The notes under the pieces are model-generated. The model was given only the letters and a program-made list of their open reading frames with translations. It searched no databases and was not told the origin of the DNA. This document shows, one piece after another, positions 9,316 to 17,639 of a stretch of DNA of 64,000 nt. A program made the position numbers and the translations under genes. The stretch comes from an uncultured Christensenella sp. (GTDB taxonomy: Bacteria > Bacillota > Clostridia > Christensenellales > Borkfalkiaceae), in contig CAJUHT010000004.1 in NCBI GenBank assembly GCA_910586035.1, positions 1 to 64,000 of the forward strand, read 5' to 3'. Position 1 is the first letter of the stretch. The number at the start of each line of letters is the position of its first letter.

Positions 9316-10841
9316 AAATCAGCCGTACTGTCGAAATTGCGGTAAGACGACGCCTCCAAAATGTGGTTGGGGCGTATTTCCGCGGAAGAATCCAAATCGG
9401 CGATAGTCCTTGCAACCTTTATTATTCTTGCCCGCGCCCTTGCCGAAAGCCGCAACCTCTCGAACGCGGCGCGCAGTATGCTTTCGCATTCGGGGGAAAG
9501 TTTGCAATATTCCTTTATTTGCCTTTCGCCCATATCGGCGTTTACCGTTACGCCGTCGTCGCCGTTAAACCGCTCCCGCTGAATGAGCCGCGCACGCTCC
9601 ACGCGCTTTTTTACCTCCGCGCTGCTCTCCCCGACGCTTACGCCCGCAAGCTCCTCGTACTTGACCGCGTCCACTTCCACCTGTAAGTCAATCCTGTCCA
9701 AGAGGGGACCGGAAATCTTGCCGCGGTACCGCCTAATCTGCGCGGGAGTGCACGTGCAATTCCTTTCCTTGGAACCGAAGTTGCCGCAGGGGCAGGGGTT
9801 CATACTCGCGCAGAGGATAAAGTCCGCGGGGAAAGTTATTGCCCCGCCTGCGCGCGTAACGGTTATTTTGCCGTCTTCCAAAGGCTGGCGCAACGCTTCG
9901 AGCGCACTGCGCGAATACTCGGGCAACTCGTCCAAAAACAGCACGCCGCGGTGCGCCTTGGAAATTTCGCCCGCCTTAATCTTGTTGTTGCCGCCTCCGC
10001 ACAGCGACACGGTAGTAGCCGTATGGTGCGGGGTGCGGAAGGGACGCAGAGAAACTATCCCCTCCTCGCCCAGCTCTCCCGAAACGGACAAAATTTTAGT
10101 AACTTCCAGCGCCTCGTCGAAAGTCATATCGGGCATAATTGTGGGAATACAGCGAGCAAGCATAGTTTTGCCCGTGCCGGGAGGACCGGACAGGAGTATG
10201 TTGTGCCCGCCCGCAACGGCTATTTCAAGCGCGCGTTTAGCCACCGCCTGACCGCGCACAAGCGACAGGTCGCAGTTGTACGATGTTTTTCTTTTAGCCG
10301 CCTCGAAACTTTTTACCTCCACGGGCTGAAAGGACTCGCCCGATAAAAAGGCGAAAGCCTCTTTAAGATTTTTAAGGGCGTAAACCTCTATCCCCTCTAT
10401 ATAACTCGCCTCGTTGGCGTTTCCGCAGGGAACGATGAATTTTTTAAAGCCCTTGCCCTTTGCCGAAATTAAAATGGGCAGTATGCCGGAAACGGGGCGC
10501 AGACCGCCGTCCAACGCAAGCTCGCCGAGCATAACCACTCCGTTTACGTCGGCTTCCAGCTGACCGCTTGCCGCAAGCAGGGATATTGCAATAGGCAAAT
10601 CGTACTGACTGCCTTCCTTTTTTATGTCCGCAGGCGCGAGGTTTACGGTTATTTTATTTACGGGAAAGCGGAGAACGCTGTTTCTTATTGCGGAAAACAC
10701 CCTCTCCTTGCTCTCTTTTACGGCGGCGTCGGGCAAACCGACCAGGTCGTAAGAAACCATACCCTTGTTTATGTCCGTTTCCACCTCGACGGGCACGCCC
10801 TCCAAACCGACGAGGGCATAGCTTGTAATTTTGGATAACAT
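9312..10841 (-). CDS. comM: YifB/ComM-family Mg-chelatase-like AAA ATPase
   Basis: A 509-residue protein. The N-terminal Lon-protease-like fold (residues 1-170) begins with VGLEGVPVEVE and VGLPDAAVKESKERV. The AAA+ core has Walker A GPPGTGKT (219-226), Walker B GVLFLDELPEY and the Cys-rich NPCPCGNFG. A Mg-chelatase C-terminal domain follows. In Gram-negatives ComM is a hexameric branch-migration helicase for transformation. The 4-nt overlap with dprA fits a role with DNA uptake, but competence genes proper are not in view. Confidence 0.93.
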   Translation of the reverse strand: MLSKITSYALVGLEGVPVEVETDINKGMVSYDLVGLPDAAVKESKERVFSAIRNSVLRFPVNKITVNLAPADIKKEGSQYDLPIAISLLAASGQLEADVNGVVMLGELALDGGLRPVSGILPILISAKGKGFKKFIVPCGNANEASYIEGIEVYALKNLKEAFAFLSGESFQPVEVKSFEAAKRKTSYNCDLSLVRGQAVAKRALEIAVAGGHNILLSGPPGTGKTMLARCIPTIMPDMTFDEALEVTKILSVSGELGEEGIVSLRPFRTPHHTATTVSLCGGGNNKIKAGEISKAHRGVLFLDELPEYSRSALEALRQPLEDGKITVTRAGGAITFPADFILCASMNPCPCGNFGSKERNCTCTPAQIRRYRGKISGPLLDRIDLQVEVDAVKYEELAGVSVGESSAEVKKRVERARLIQRERFNGDDGVTVNADMGERQIKEYCKLSPECESILRAAFERLRLSARARARIIKVARTIADLDSSAEIRPNHILEASSYRNFDSTADL

Positions 10842-10866
10842 AATTTTTCTTAAAGTAAATTAACTA

Positions 10867-11712
10867 TTATTTTTCCTTCGTATCTTTGTAAGTGTATATG
10901 GAAGACAAACCTATTTCTTTCAATCTTTTGCCCAACTCGCTTAAACCTTCTTCTACATTTTTAATGTTAATAGTACAAGGCGGAAATTGCCTGAAACTTT
11001 CGGGAATAAGCATCGTGCCTCTGTTAAACGCCGTCGATTTAACAATGACGGGCAAGATTATGCCTTTTCTTTCGCCGCGCTCATAACTCTCATACGCATA
11101 TTCGGGAAACCTGCTGTACCTTGTCGATTTTTTTGCAGAAGTAGGCGAAATAAGCCAAATAAATATACCGCCGTTTACGTACCTGTCAATTTCCAGCTTT
11201 ATTTCTTCTTCGCTCTTTTCGTAATTATCGGTTTTACAATATATTTCTTTCCGCATATCAAATATGCTTTTGGTTTTATATCCCAAATTGCGGCAATAAT
11301 TTATTATCCGTTCTCCTATTTCCTGCTCCGAAGGAGTACAGCATACTAACACTCGGTTACGCCTTATAATATCCGACAACGCATACAAAAAGTAAATAAT
11401 GTTTAAATTAAAATCGCTTTCTATATCCAATTCGTAACATCTTGCTTTGTCAAACGAACGAATAAATTCAAGTTCGGTCTTTACCCACTTCGAGTTTTCG
11501 GAATTTTTACTTTTACAATACAGAAATATATTTCGAGCCTTTATTTCTTTTTTCAAAAACTCTTCGAGATTGGCGTCGTCGTCATCAAGACATTTTAAAA
11601 AGAAAACTATCGGTTCGCACTCCAAATACTCTAAAATATCGCGTATTTTTCTAACCCTTTCAATGTCCTTGCCAGAATGGCACAAAAATATCGTCAGTTT
11701 ATCGTCTCTCAT
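10867..11712 (-). CDS. Tandem TIR-domain protein (defence-like)
   Basis: 281 residues from the ATG at 11712, which has a GGTGGG site upstream; a GTG at 11721 is the alternative. The first TIR-like domain (about 5-110) has FLCHSGKD and SKWVKTE, with Glu80 in the place of the NADase glutamate. A second TIR/SEFIR-like domain (about 119-230) starts RVLVCCTPSEQE and contains FIWLISPTSA but lacks the W..E helix. The gene is visibly AT-richer than its neighbours and sits between the rplS terminator and yifB, so it looks inserted. A role as NAD hydrolase or signalling sensor in phage defence is inferred from the domain only. Confidence 0.75.
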   Translation of the reverse strand: MRDDKLTIFLCHSGKDIERVRKIRDILEYLECEPIVFFLKCLDDDDANLEEFLKKEIKARNIFLYCKSKNSENSKWVKTELEFIRSFDKARCYELDIESDFNLNIIYFLYALSDIIRRNRVLVCCTPSEQEIGERIINYCRNLGYKTKSIFDMRKEIYCKTDNYEKSEEEIKLEIDRYVNGGIFIWLISPTSAKKSTRYSRFPEYAYESYERGERKGIILPVIVKSTAFNRGTMLIPESFRQFPPCTINIKNVEEGLSELGKRLKEIGLSSIYTYKDTKEK

Positions 11713-11735
11713 TTTTCCCACCGTAAAGAGAAAGC

Positions 11736-11759
11736 CCCGTTGCGCGACCGCGCAACGGG
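11736..11759 (-). terminator. rplS terminator
   Basis: CCCGTTGCGC-GGTC-GCGCAACGGG is a 10-bp stem on the minus strand, followed by GCTTTCTCTTT. It lies directly after the rplS stop and before the TIR gene. Confidence 0.8.
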
Positions 11760-11769
11760 AGCTTATTTA

Positions 11770-12114
11770 TTATCTTATTTCCTGTATCTTTGCCGCCTTG
11801 CCGGTCAAGCCCCTCAGGTAGTAGAGCTTAGCCCTTCTTACCTTACCTCTCTTGACTACCGCAATGGAAGCGATTTTAGGGGAATGAACGGGGAAAGTTC
11901 TTTCCACGCCCACGCCGAAAGAAAGACGGCGAACGGTAAAGCTCTCCCTTATGCCGCCGTGCTTTTTGGCGATTACAACTCCCTCGAAATTCTGAATTCT
12001 TTCCTTGGCGCCTTCAATAACCTTAAAGCCTACCCTTACGGTATCGCCCACGTTGAACGCGGGTACGCTCTCTTTCATACCTTCCTTTTCAATGGCTTCA
12101 ATCAACTTACTCAT
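11770..12114 (-). CDS. rplS: Ribosomal protein L19
   Basis: A 114-residue 50S protein located at the 30S-50S interface. The family signatures are FNVGDTVRVGFKVIEGAKERIQNFEGVVI, RRLSFGVGVERTFPVHSP and GKVRRAKLYYLRGLTGKAAKI. It has its own promoter (12217-12245), a ~100-nt leader, a GGAGG site 9-10 nt before the ATG, and its own terminator. In many Bacillota rplS follows trmD, but here the trmD unit lies upstream beyond yraN-rnhB-rbgA. Confidence 0.97.
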   Translation of the reverse strand: MSKLIEAIEKEGMKESVPAFNVGDTVRVGFKVIEGAKERIQNFEGVVIAKKHGGIRESFTVRRLSFGVGVERTFPVHSPKIASIAVVKRGKVRRAKLYYLRGLTGKAAKIQEIR

Positions 12115-12216
12115 AATGACTTTTCCTCCGATTTACCAAGCATTCTTGCGGCGGTTTGCCGTAGCGGAATACCCGAAGTCCTTTTATTTTTTTATATTTT
12201 TTGCGTTTGCCATACT

Positions 12217-12245
12217 ATCTTAACAAACGCAAATTAAAAACGCAA
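12217..12245 (-). promoter_or_regulatory. Promoter of rplS
   Basis: TTGCGT (12245-12240), 17-nt spacer, TAAGAT (12222-12217) on the minus strand, about 100 nt upstream of rplS. Between this and yraN (12246-12390) I see only AT-rich sequence. Confidence 0.55.
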
Positions 12246-12390
12246 CTTATTTTAGGGGGTATATCGCAATTTTCACAAAAGCAATTTTTGATTCCCGAAT
12301 TGCATTTCCGCGCCGCCGTCTAAGCCGCCTTAAAACGCGCATTTTTACGTGAAAATTTTCGATTATATATAATATGTATTATATAGCCGC

Positions 12391-12741
12391 TCAGTAAAAG
12401 GCGTTTTCTATGTGGTTTACACCCTCTTTCGTTACCTCTATAATATCGAAGCGGATGGTAAAATTTATGTCCGCGTTTGCATAATAGAAACGGGCGCAAT
12501 TTTTATACCGCGCCTGCCGTTGGGCGTTTACCGCCTGATTGGGCGCTCCGAAGTAGTCGCTCGTGCGCGTTTTAACCTCTACAAACGCAACCGCCCCGTC
12601 CTTTTCCGCAATTATGTCCACCTCGCCGAAAGGACACCTGAAATTGCGCTCGGTTATTTTATAGCCCTTTTTCTTTAAAAATTTTACCGCGCGGCTTTCG
12701 CCTAAAAAGCCCAATCGCCGCTTTTCGCCCTTTATTGCCAT
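12391..12741 (-). CDS. yraN: YraN/UPF0102-family nuclease-fold protein
   Basis: 116 residues with the UPF0102 hallmarks: LGFLGESRAVKFLKKKGYKI, RNFRCPFGEVDIIAEKDGAVAFVEVKTR and FDIIEV. The E-(D)-(V)K arrangement (GEVDII...FVEVKTR) is the Holliday-resolvase-like PD-(D/E)XK fold. The precise role of this widespread family is unsettled. The gene overlaps rnhB by 10 nt, the classical rnhB-yraN pairing. Confidence 0.92.
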   Translation of the reverse strand: MAIKGEKRRLGFLGESRAVKFLKKKGYKITERNFRCPFGEVDIIAEKDGAVAFVEVKTRTSDYFGAPNQAVNAQRQARYKNCARFYYANADINFTIRFDIIEVTKEGVNHIENAFY

Positions 12742-13328
12742 TTGGATGTAAAACTCCTGCGGTGAATGGGCGTAAGCCCGTATTTTTCAATGGCTTCTAT
12801 GTGCGAGCGCGAACCGTAGCCGGCGTTGGTTTCGAAGCCGTACTGAGGGTACAGCGCGGCGTACTCCTTCATAATATTGTCCCTGTAAACTTTGGCGACG
12901 ATTGAAGCCGCGCCTATCGTATAGCTCTTTGCGTCGCCCTTTATAATCGACATTTGCGGCACGGAAATATCCAGCGTCATATTGCCGTCGGTCAAAACGA
13001 AGTCGGGTTTAACGCTAAGCCCCTCTACTGCGTTTTTCATACACAGCCGAGTAGCCTGCAAAATGTTTATTTCGTCTATTATTTCCCGTTCGACGCGGCA
13101 TATGCGGCAGGCAACCGCGCAATTCAAAATTTTTTCCGCAATGGTTTCGCGCTTCTTTTTGCCTATTTTTTTGCTGTCGTCCACGCCCTCCACAAGCTTG
13201 TCGAGCGGCATTATTACCGCCGCGCAGACAACGGGACCGGCAAGCGGACCCCTGCCCACTTCGTCCACGCCGCAAATATATTTATAGCCCTCGTTTAACA
13301 GCCGTCTTTCGTATTCGAGTTTATCCAT
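12732..13328 (-). CDS. rnhB: Ribonuclease HII
   Basis: 198 residues. It removes ribonucleotides misincorporated in DNA and degrades RNA-DNA hybrids. The active-site motif GVDEVGRGPLAGPVV supplies the first Asp-Glu pair, LTDGN the third acidic residue, and SIVAKVYRD is the usual IxAKV(x)RD motif. It lies in an operon-like run with rbgA upstream (21-nt gap) and yraN overlapping downstream. Confidence 0.96.
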   Translation of the reverse strand: MDKLEYERRLLNEGYKYICGVDEVGRGPLAGPVVCAAVIMPLDKLVEGVDDSKKIGKKKRETIAEKILNCAVACRICRVEREIIDEINILQATRLCMKNAVEGLSVKPDFVLTDGNMTLDISVPQMSIIKGDAKSYTIGAASIVAKVYRDNIMKEYAALYPQYGFETNAGYGSRSHIEAIEKYGLTPIHRRSFTSKWQ

Positions 13329-13349
13329 TCCGTTTATTTTAAGTAATTT

Positions 13350-14225
13350 TTAAAATTTAAAATCTTTGCAATCATCCACGCAGTCAAGCGTTATCCTGCC
13401 CAGACGCCCCTTTCGGAAATCGTCTATTACCGCCTTTTCGCCCCGCTCGTAATCGTAGTCGTTGCCGCGCAAAATAAACCCGCGGCGGGCGCAAACCTTT
13501 TCGAGCATATCGAGCGGCGCGGGCGGCTCTCCCCCCTGCGTTTCCCCCGTAATGCCGTACCGCTCTTTAAGCGACTGCGGATATTTTTCGTAAAGCTCGG
13601 CAAGAAGCGCAAGCGCAATATCGTCCAAATCTAAAATATCGTCGTTCAAACTTCCCACGTATGCGAGGCGGACGGCAAGCTTTTGGTTTACAAACGCAGG
13701 CGGGGTTGTGCCGGGGGTATCCAACAGCTCGTACCCGTCAAGCCTTATCCACTGTTTGCCGCGGGTAACCCCCGCCTTGTTGCCCGTCTGGGCGCGGGCG
13801 TTGCCCGCAAGCAGGTTAATTACCGTGCTTTTGCCCGTGTTTGGCACGCCGCACACCATAAAGCGGAAGGTTTGGGTATAGCCCTTTTCGTCGTTCTTTT
13901 GCCGCTTTTCCGCCACAAGCGAAGCCACCGCCTCCGAAAGAGCGCGGCGCGAACGGCTGTCGGCGGCGTTTATGCGCACGCAGGGCGCGCCGCTTTCGCG
14001 TATGCGCTTTACAAACGCGTCCGCGCGCCCGTCGGCAAGGTCGCCCTTATTTAAAACGTATAAAACGGGCTTTGAGCCGAACATTTTTTTCAGCGACGGG
14101 TTGAACGACGAAGCGGGGCAACGCGCGTCTAAAACGTAAATAATGCCGTTACAGACGGTTACGTTGTCCTCCATCATTCTCATCGCCTTGGTCATATGCC
14201 CGGGAAACCACTGCAAATTGCGCAT
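13350..14225 (-). CDS. rbgA: Ribosome biogenesis GTPase, YlqF/RbgA family
   Basis: 291 residues of a circularly permuted GTPase that acts late in 50S assembly. The motif order is G4 NKGD, then G1 GVPNTGKST, then G3 DTPG, which is diagnostic of permutation. The N-terminus MRNLQWFPGHMTKAMR is the family signature, and the C-terminal domain binds rRNA. It lies between trmD and rnhB on the minus strand, as in Bacillus subtilis. Confidence 0.96.
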   Translation of the reverse strand: MRNLQWFPGHMTKAMRMMEDNVTVCNGIIYVLDARCPASSFNPSLKKMFGSKPVLYVLNKGDLADGRADAFVKRIRESGAPCVRINAADSRSRRALSEAVASLVAEKRQKNDEKGYTQTFRFMVCGVPNTGKSTVINLLAGNARAQTGNKAGVTRGKQWIRLDGYELLDTPGTTPPAFVNQKLAVRLAYVGSLNDDILDLDDIALALLAELYEKYPQSLKERYGITGETQGGEPPAPLDMLEKVCARRGFILRGNDYDYERGEKAVIDDFRKGRLGRITLDCVDDCKDFKF

Positions 14226-14270
14226 AAAACACCTTTTAAAATAAAATATTTTGCCCTGTACAGCTGTCGG

Positions 14271-14942
14271 TCAATTGTTTTTAATGAGGTCGGGGCGGCG
14301 CTCGGCGGTAAGCTTTTTGCTCTGCTCCCTGCGCCACTTGTCTATTTCCGCGTGATTGCCCGAAAGCAACACCTGCGGCACGCCCGCGCCCTCAAACACG
14401 GCGGGGCGGGTATACTGCGGGTACTCCAATAAGCCGTCGGAAAAACTTTCGTCAACCAGCGAACCCGCGGCAAGCACTCCATCGGCGTAGCGCGCAACGC
14501 AGTCGCAAACCACCATAGCGGGCAACTCGCCGCCCGTCAGAACGTAGTCGCCGATGGAAATTTCCTCGTCGAAATACAGGTCTAAAACGCGCTGGTCAAC
14601 CCCCTCGTAATGCCCGCATAGCAATAAAATATCTCCGCCCGCCGCAAGAGAGCAAACCTTTTGCTGGGTGAGCCGCTTGCCCTTGGGCGACATATATATC
14701 CTGCGCGCGGAGTGGTCGGGGTCGGCGGCTTTTACCGCCGAACAAATGGGTTGCGGCAACATTACCATACCCGCGCCGCCTCCGAAAGGATAGTCGTCGC
14801 ACTTTTTGTGTTTATCCTCCGAATAGTCGCGGATATTTATAATTCGCAAATCGAGTTTGCCGCTCTGCACGGCGCGCCCTATAATGCTCTCTTTAAGCGG
14901 CGCGAACATTTCGGGAAAGAGCGTAAGCACTGTTATCTTCAT
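14271..14942 (-). CDS. trmD: tRNA (guanine37-N1)-methyltransferase
   Basis: 223 residues. It uses S-adenosylmethionine to make m1G37 and prevent frameshifting. The SPOUT knot motifs LLCGHYEGVDQRVL and EISIGDYVLTGGELPAMV are intact, as is the N-terminal ITVLTLFPEMF. The gene follows rimM by 25 nt in the rpsP-khpA-rimM-trmD run. Confidence 0.97.
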   Translation of the reverse strand: MKITVLTLFPEMFAPLKESIIGRAVQSGKLDLRIINIRDYSEDKHKKCDDYPFGGGAGMVMLPQPICSAVKAADPDHSARRIYMSPKGKRLTQQKVCSLAAGGDILLLCGHYEGVDQRVLDLYFDEEISIGDYVLTGGELPAMVVCDCVARYADGVLAAGSLVDESFSDGLLEYPQYTRPAVFEGAGVPQVLLSGNHAEIDKWRREQSKKLTAERRPDLIKNN

Positions 14943-14967
14943 AAAATATCAAATTACCCCGCGCATA

Positions 14968-15483
14968 TCATTCTTCAAACGCAACTTCGCCAAGCCGTTC
15001 GGCGTTTACCCTAACGGTTTTTTCGGTCAAATCGACGCTCTCTATAAGCCCCTGCACGGCGGGGAAAACCAATCTTTTGCCGCTATTGAGCGCCACGGCG
15101 TACACGTCCGTTTTAGCGGGCGTTATTTCTTCTACAACGCCTATTTCGCTATCGCCCGACAATACTCGGCAACCTATAACGTCGGCGATGTAAAACGTGT
15201 CCTGCGGGAGCGCGGGCGCGTCGTTTCTGTCCGCCGTTATTTCCAGCCCGCGCAAGAGTTCCGCCGCGTTTCTGTCGGCTATTCCCGAAAGAGTTAAAAA
15301 CGCGCAGTTGCCGTTTTGGGCGCGCACTTTCAATATTTTGCAGGGCTTGCCCCCCACATATACGCGGGTGAACGCCTGCAAGTCCTCGGGGCTGTCGGTT
15401 AAAGCGAGTACTTTTACTTCGCCGCGGATGCCCTGCGGCTTGACTATCGTAGCAATCGTAAGAAAATCTTTCATATTGTCCAC
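14968..15483 (-). CDS. rimM: 16S rRNA processing protein RimM
   Basis: 171 residues. It assists 30S maturation by binding S19 and the 16S 3' domain. The N-terminal RimM domain begins TIATIVKPQGIRGEVKV, and the C-terminal PRC-barrel contains GCRVLSGDSEIGVVEEI and a VFPAVQGLIESVDL-type end. The neighbours khpA and trmD are the standard context. Confidence 0.95.
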   Translation of the reverse strand: MDNMKDFLTIATIVKPQGIRGEVKVLALTDSPEDLQAFTRVYVGGKPCKILKVRAQNGNCAFLTLSGIADRNAAELLRGLEITADRNDAPALPQDTFYIADVIGCRVLSGDSEIGVVEEITPAKTDVYAVALNSGKRLVFPAVQGLIESVDLTEKTVRVNAERLGEVAFEE

Positions 15484-15517
15484 CGTTTACAAACCGTAAA
15501 AAGAAAAGGCGGTTTGT

Positions 15518-15760
15518 TTACGCCTTTTCCTTGATTTCAATAAAATATTTTTTATTCTCGCGGGGGGTATAGGCGTTTACGATAGTCCTCATAGCCTTTG
15601 CGATTTTGCCCTGTTTGCCGATTACCTTTCCCATATCGGAAGGAGCCAAAAGCACTGTTACTTCAACCGCCGTTTCCTTTTCCTCCACCTGATATTCAAT
15701 CTCGTCGGTCTTGTCGGCAAATCTTTCAACGATGTATTTGATTAAAGCTAAGGTATCCAT
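15518..15760 (-). CDS. khpA: KH-domain RNA-binding protein KhpA
   Basis: 80 residues (YlqC family). A single KH domain carries the GKVIGKQGKIAKAMR version of the GxxG RNA-binding loop. It usually pairs with KhpB/Jag to control cell-wall and division mRNAs in Bacillota; the partner is not in this window. It sits 3 nt after rpsP. Confidence 0.94.
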   Translation of the reverse strand: MDTLALIKYIVERFADKTDEIEYQVEEKETAVEVTVLLAPSDMGKVIGKQGKIAKAMRTIVNAYTPRENKKYFIEIKEKA

Positions 15761-15763
15761 AAA

Positions 15764-16060
15764 TTACTTCTTCTTTTTCTTGTTATTCGTCTTGGGCGCG
15801 GAGTGCTTTGCGGGCTGTTCCATAGCGCCGACTTTTACAAGATAGCTTTTAACCGTTTCGGTAGGCTGAACGCCCTTAGCCAGCCAATCCTTGGCTTTTT
15901 CAACGTCGATATTGATTTCCGCGGGGGTTTTAAGGGGGTCTACATAACCGATTTTATCGATATATTCTCCCGACTGCGCCTTTCTCGAATCGATAACGAC
16001 TACTCTGTAAAAGGGGGATTTTTTGTCGCCCATTCTTGTAAGTCTCATCTTAACTGCCAT
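15764..16060 (-). CDS. rpsP: Ribosomal protein S16
   Basis: 98 residues. The start MAVKMRLTRMGDKKSPFYRVVVIDSR is canonical, and a lysine-rich tail follows. It heads the rpsP-khpA-rimM-trmD segment. A tRNA-like locus (16111-16306) separates it from ffh, with which it is usually adjacent. Confidence 0.97.
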   Translation of the reverse strand: MAVKMRLTRMGDKKSPFYRVVVIDSRKAQSGEYIDKIGYVDPLKTPAEINIDVEKAKDWLAKGVQPTETVKSYLVKVGAMEQPAKHSAPKTNNKKKKK

Positions 16061-16110
16061 TGTATATATTCTCCTTCTTGCCTTTCGGCTTAAAATTATT
16101 TGCTTTTTAT

Positions 16111-16306
16111 TGGTCTGCCGGACGGGATTCGAACCCGCGCTCGTCTTTACTTAGCATAGCGATTGAGGACAACCCGCTTCCCTACACGTTTCAGTCTGTC
16201 GGAACTTCCCCGACGTCGGCTAACTTGCCTTTCGGTGCCTCCGGAACCTCTCGCTTGCGACGGAATTCCAAGTTTTTTCCCGCTCTGTCCGTTGAGCTAC
16301 CGACAG
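16111..16306 (-). tRNA. tRNA-like gene with a ~120-nt insertion; anticodon unassigned
   Basis: On the minus strand the 5' end CTGTCGG, then TA, then a normal D arm (GCTC-AACGGACA-GAGC) is followed ~120 nt later than expected by a normal T arm (GCGGG-TTCGAAT-CCCGT), CCGGCAG, and an encoded ACCA. The terminal CTGTCGG/CCGGCAG acceptor pairs over 7 bp with one wobble. No anticodon stem can be built from the bases flanking the D and T arms. Inside lies a second perfect partner for the 5' strand, CCGACAG (16194-16200), and a 5-bp, 7-nt-loop hairpin (16198-16214). It may be an intron-bearing tRNA, a tRNA-like small RNA or a decayed gene. It lies within the ffh-rpsP operon. Confidence 0.55.
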
Positions 16307-16320
16307 AAATTTAAATTTAA

Positions 16321-17631
16321 TTAAAAGGGCAACCTTCTCTTGCCCGACCGCAACTGCTTCATAAGCATTTTGGTCTGTTCGAACTGCTTTAACAGCTGGT
16401 TTATTTCCTGCACCGATGTGCCGCTGCCCGCCGCTATGCGCTTTTTGCGCGATGAATTTATTATGGACGGCTCCGTCCTCTCCTTGGGCGTCATAGAAAG
16501 TATTATCGCCTTTGTCCGCTCTATCTTACTCTCGTCAATATCCCCGTCCTTTACTTTGCCGCTAAGACCGGGCATCATAGAAACCAAAGCCTGCGCGCCG
16601 CCCATCTTCTTCATACTTTCAAACTGCGTAAGATAGTCTTCCAGCGTGAAGGAGTTTTCCAGCATCTTTTTCTGCATCTTTTTGGCTTCTTCCGCGGAAA
16701 CGGCTTCCTGCGCCTTTTCTATAAGCGATAAAACGTCGCCCATACCCAAAATGCGCGAAGCCATTCTGTCGGGATAGAAATATTCCAAGTCGGTGGACTT
16801 TTCGCCCACGCCTATAAACTTAATGGGCTTGCCCGTAACCGCCTTTATGGAGAGGCACGCGCCGCCGCGGGTGTCGCCGTCAAGCTTGGTTAAAACTATG
16901 CCCGTAACTTCCAGCCTTTCGTTAAACGTTTTAGCCACGTTTACCGCCACCTGACCCATCATAGAGTCGACCGTCAAAAGAATTTCGTCCACGCGAACGG
17001 CTTTTTTGATATTTTCCAGCTCCTGCATAAGCGCCTCGTCTATTTCGAGGCGACCGGCGGTATCTATGATGACCGTATCGTACCCCATAGATTTGGCGTA
17101 CTCTATTGCCTGCGGAGCCGTCTTAACGGGGTTTTGCGTCCCTTTTTCAAACACTTCTACGCCGACGTTTTTGCCCACTACTTTAAGCTGTTCTATCGCC
17201 GCGGGGCGGTATACGTCGCACCCGACGAGCAGGGGCTTTTTGCCGCCCTTTTTCAAAAGCAACGCAAGTTTGCCGCAGAGCGTGGTTTTACCCGCGCCCT
17301 GTAAGCCGCACATCATAATTACCGTGGGAGGGTTGGGGGCGACCGTCAGCTTTGCGTTGGACGGACCCATCAGCTCAATCAGCTCTTCGTTTACTATCTT
17401 TATAACCTGCTGGGCGGGGTTTAAACTTTCTAAAATTTTTTGACCTACGGCTTTTTCCGACACCTCGGCGCAAAACTGTTTTGCCACCTTTATGTTTACG
17501 TCGGCTTCCAACAGCGCAACGCGCACCTCGCGCATCGCCGTCTTTATTTCGAGCTCGGTAAGCCTTCCCCTCTTCGTGAGCTTGGAAAATATGTGATTAA
17601 GTCTTTCGGATAACGATGAAAACAACGCCAT
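16321..17631 (-). CDS. ffh: Signal recognition particle protein Ffh
   Basis: 436 residues. It binds SRP RNA and signal sequences and delivers nascent membrane proteins to FtsY/SecY. NG domain: G1 GLQGAGKTT, DTAGR, TKLDGDTRGGA and GVGEKSTDLEYF. Methionine-rich M domain from about residue 300, with MMPGL and the RNA-binding SRKKRIAAGSGTSVQEIN. It starts 8 nt downstream of ylxM. Confidence 0.97.
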   Translation of the reverse strand: MALFSSLSERLNHIFSKLTKRGRLTELEIKTAMREVRVALLEADVNIKVAKQFCAEVSEKAVGQKILESLNPAQQVIKIVNEELIELMGPSNAKLTVAPNPPTVIMMCGLQGAGKTTLCGKLALLLKKGGKKPLLVGCDVYRPAAIEQLKVVGKNVGVEVFEKGTQNPVKTAPQAIEYAKSMGYDTVIIDTAGRLEIDEALMQELENIKKAVRVDEILLTVDSMMGQVAVNVAKTFNERLEVTGIVLTKLDGDTRGGACLSIKAVTGKPIKFIGVGEKSTDLEYFYPDRMASRILGMGDVLSLIEKAQEAVSAEEAKKMQKKMLENSFTLEDYLTQFESMKKMGGAQALVSMMPGLSGKVKDGDIDESKIERTKAIILSMTPKERTEPSIINSSRKKRIAAGSGTSVQEINQLLKQFEQTKMLMKQLRSGKRRLPF

Positions 17632-17639
17632 ATTTCACC

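Noticed and set aside
16198..16214. Reading the insert in the tRNA-like locus as a group I intron
   Set aside because: I could not find the conserved R/S core pairings of bacterial tRNA group I introns and the insert is about half their size, so no intron class was assigned.
16060..16314. 84-codon plus-strand frame containing AGRDSNPR
   Set aside because: This peptide is the well-known false translation of the T arm and acceptor of a tRNA gene read antisense; the locus is annotated as tRNA-like.
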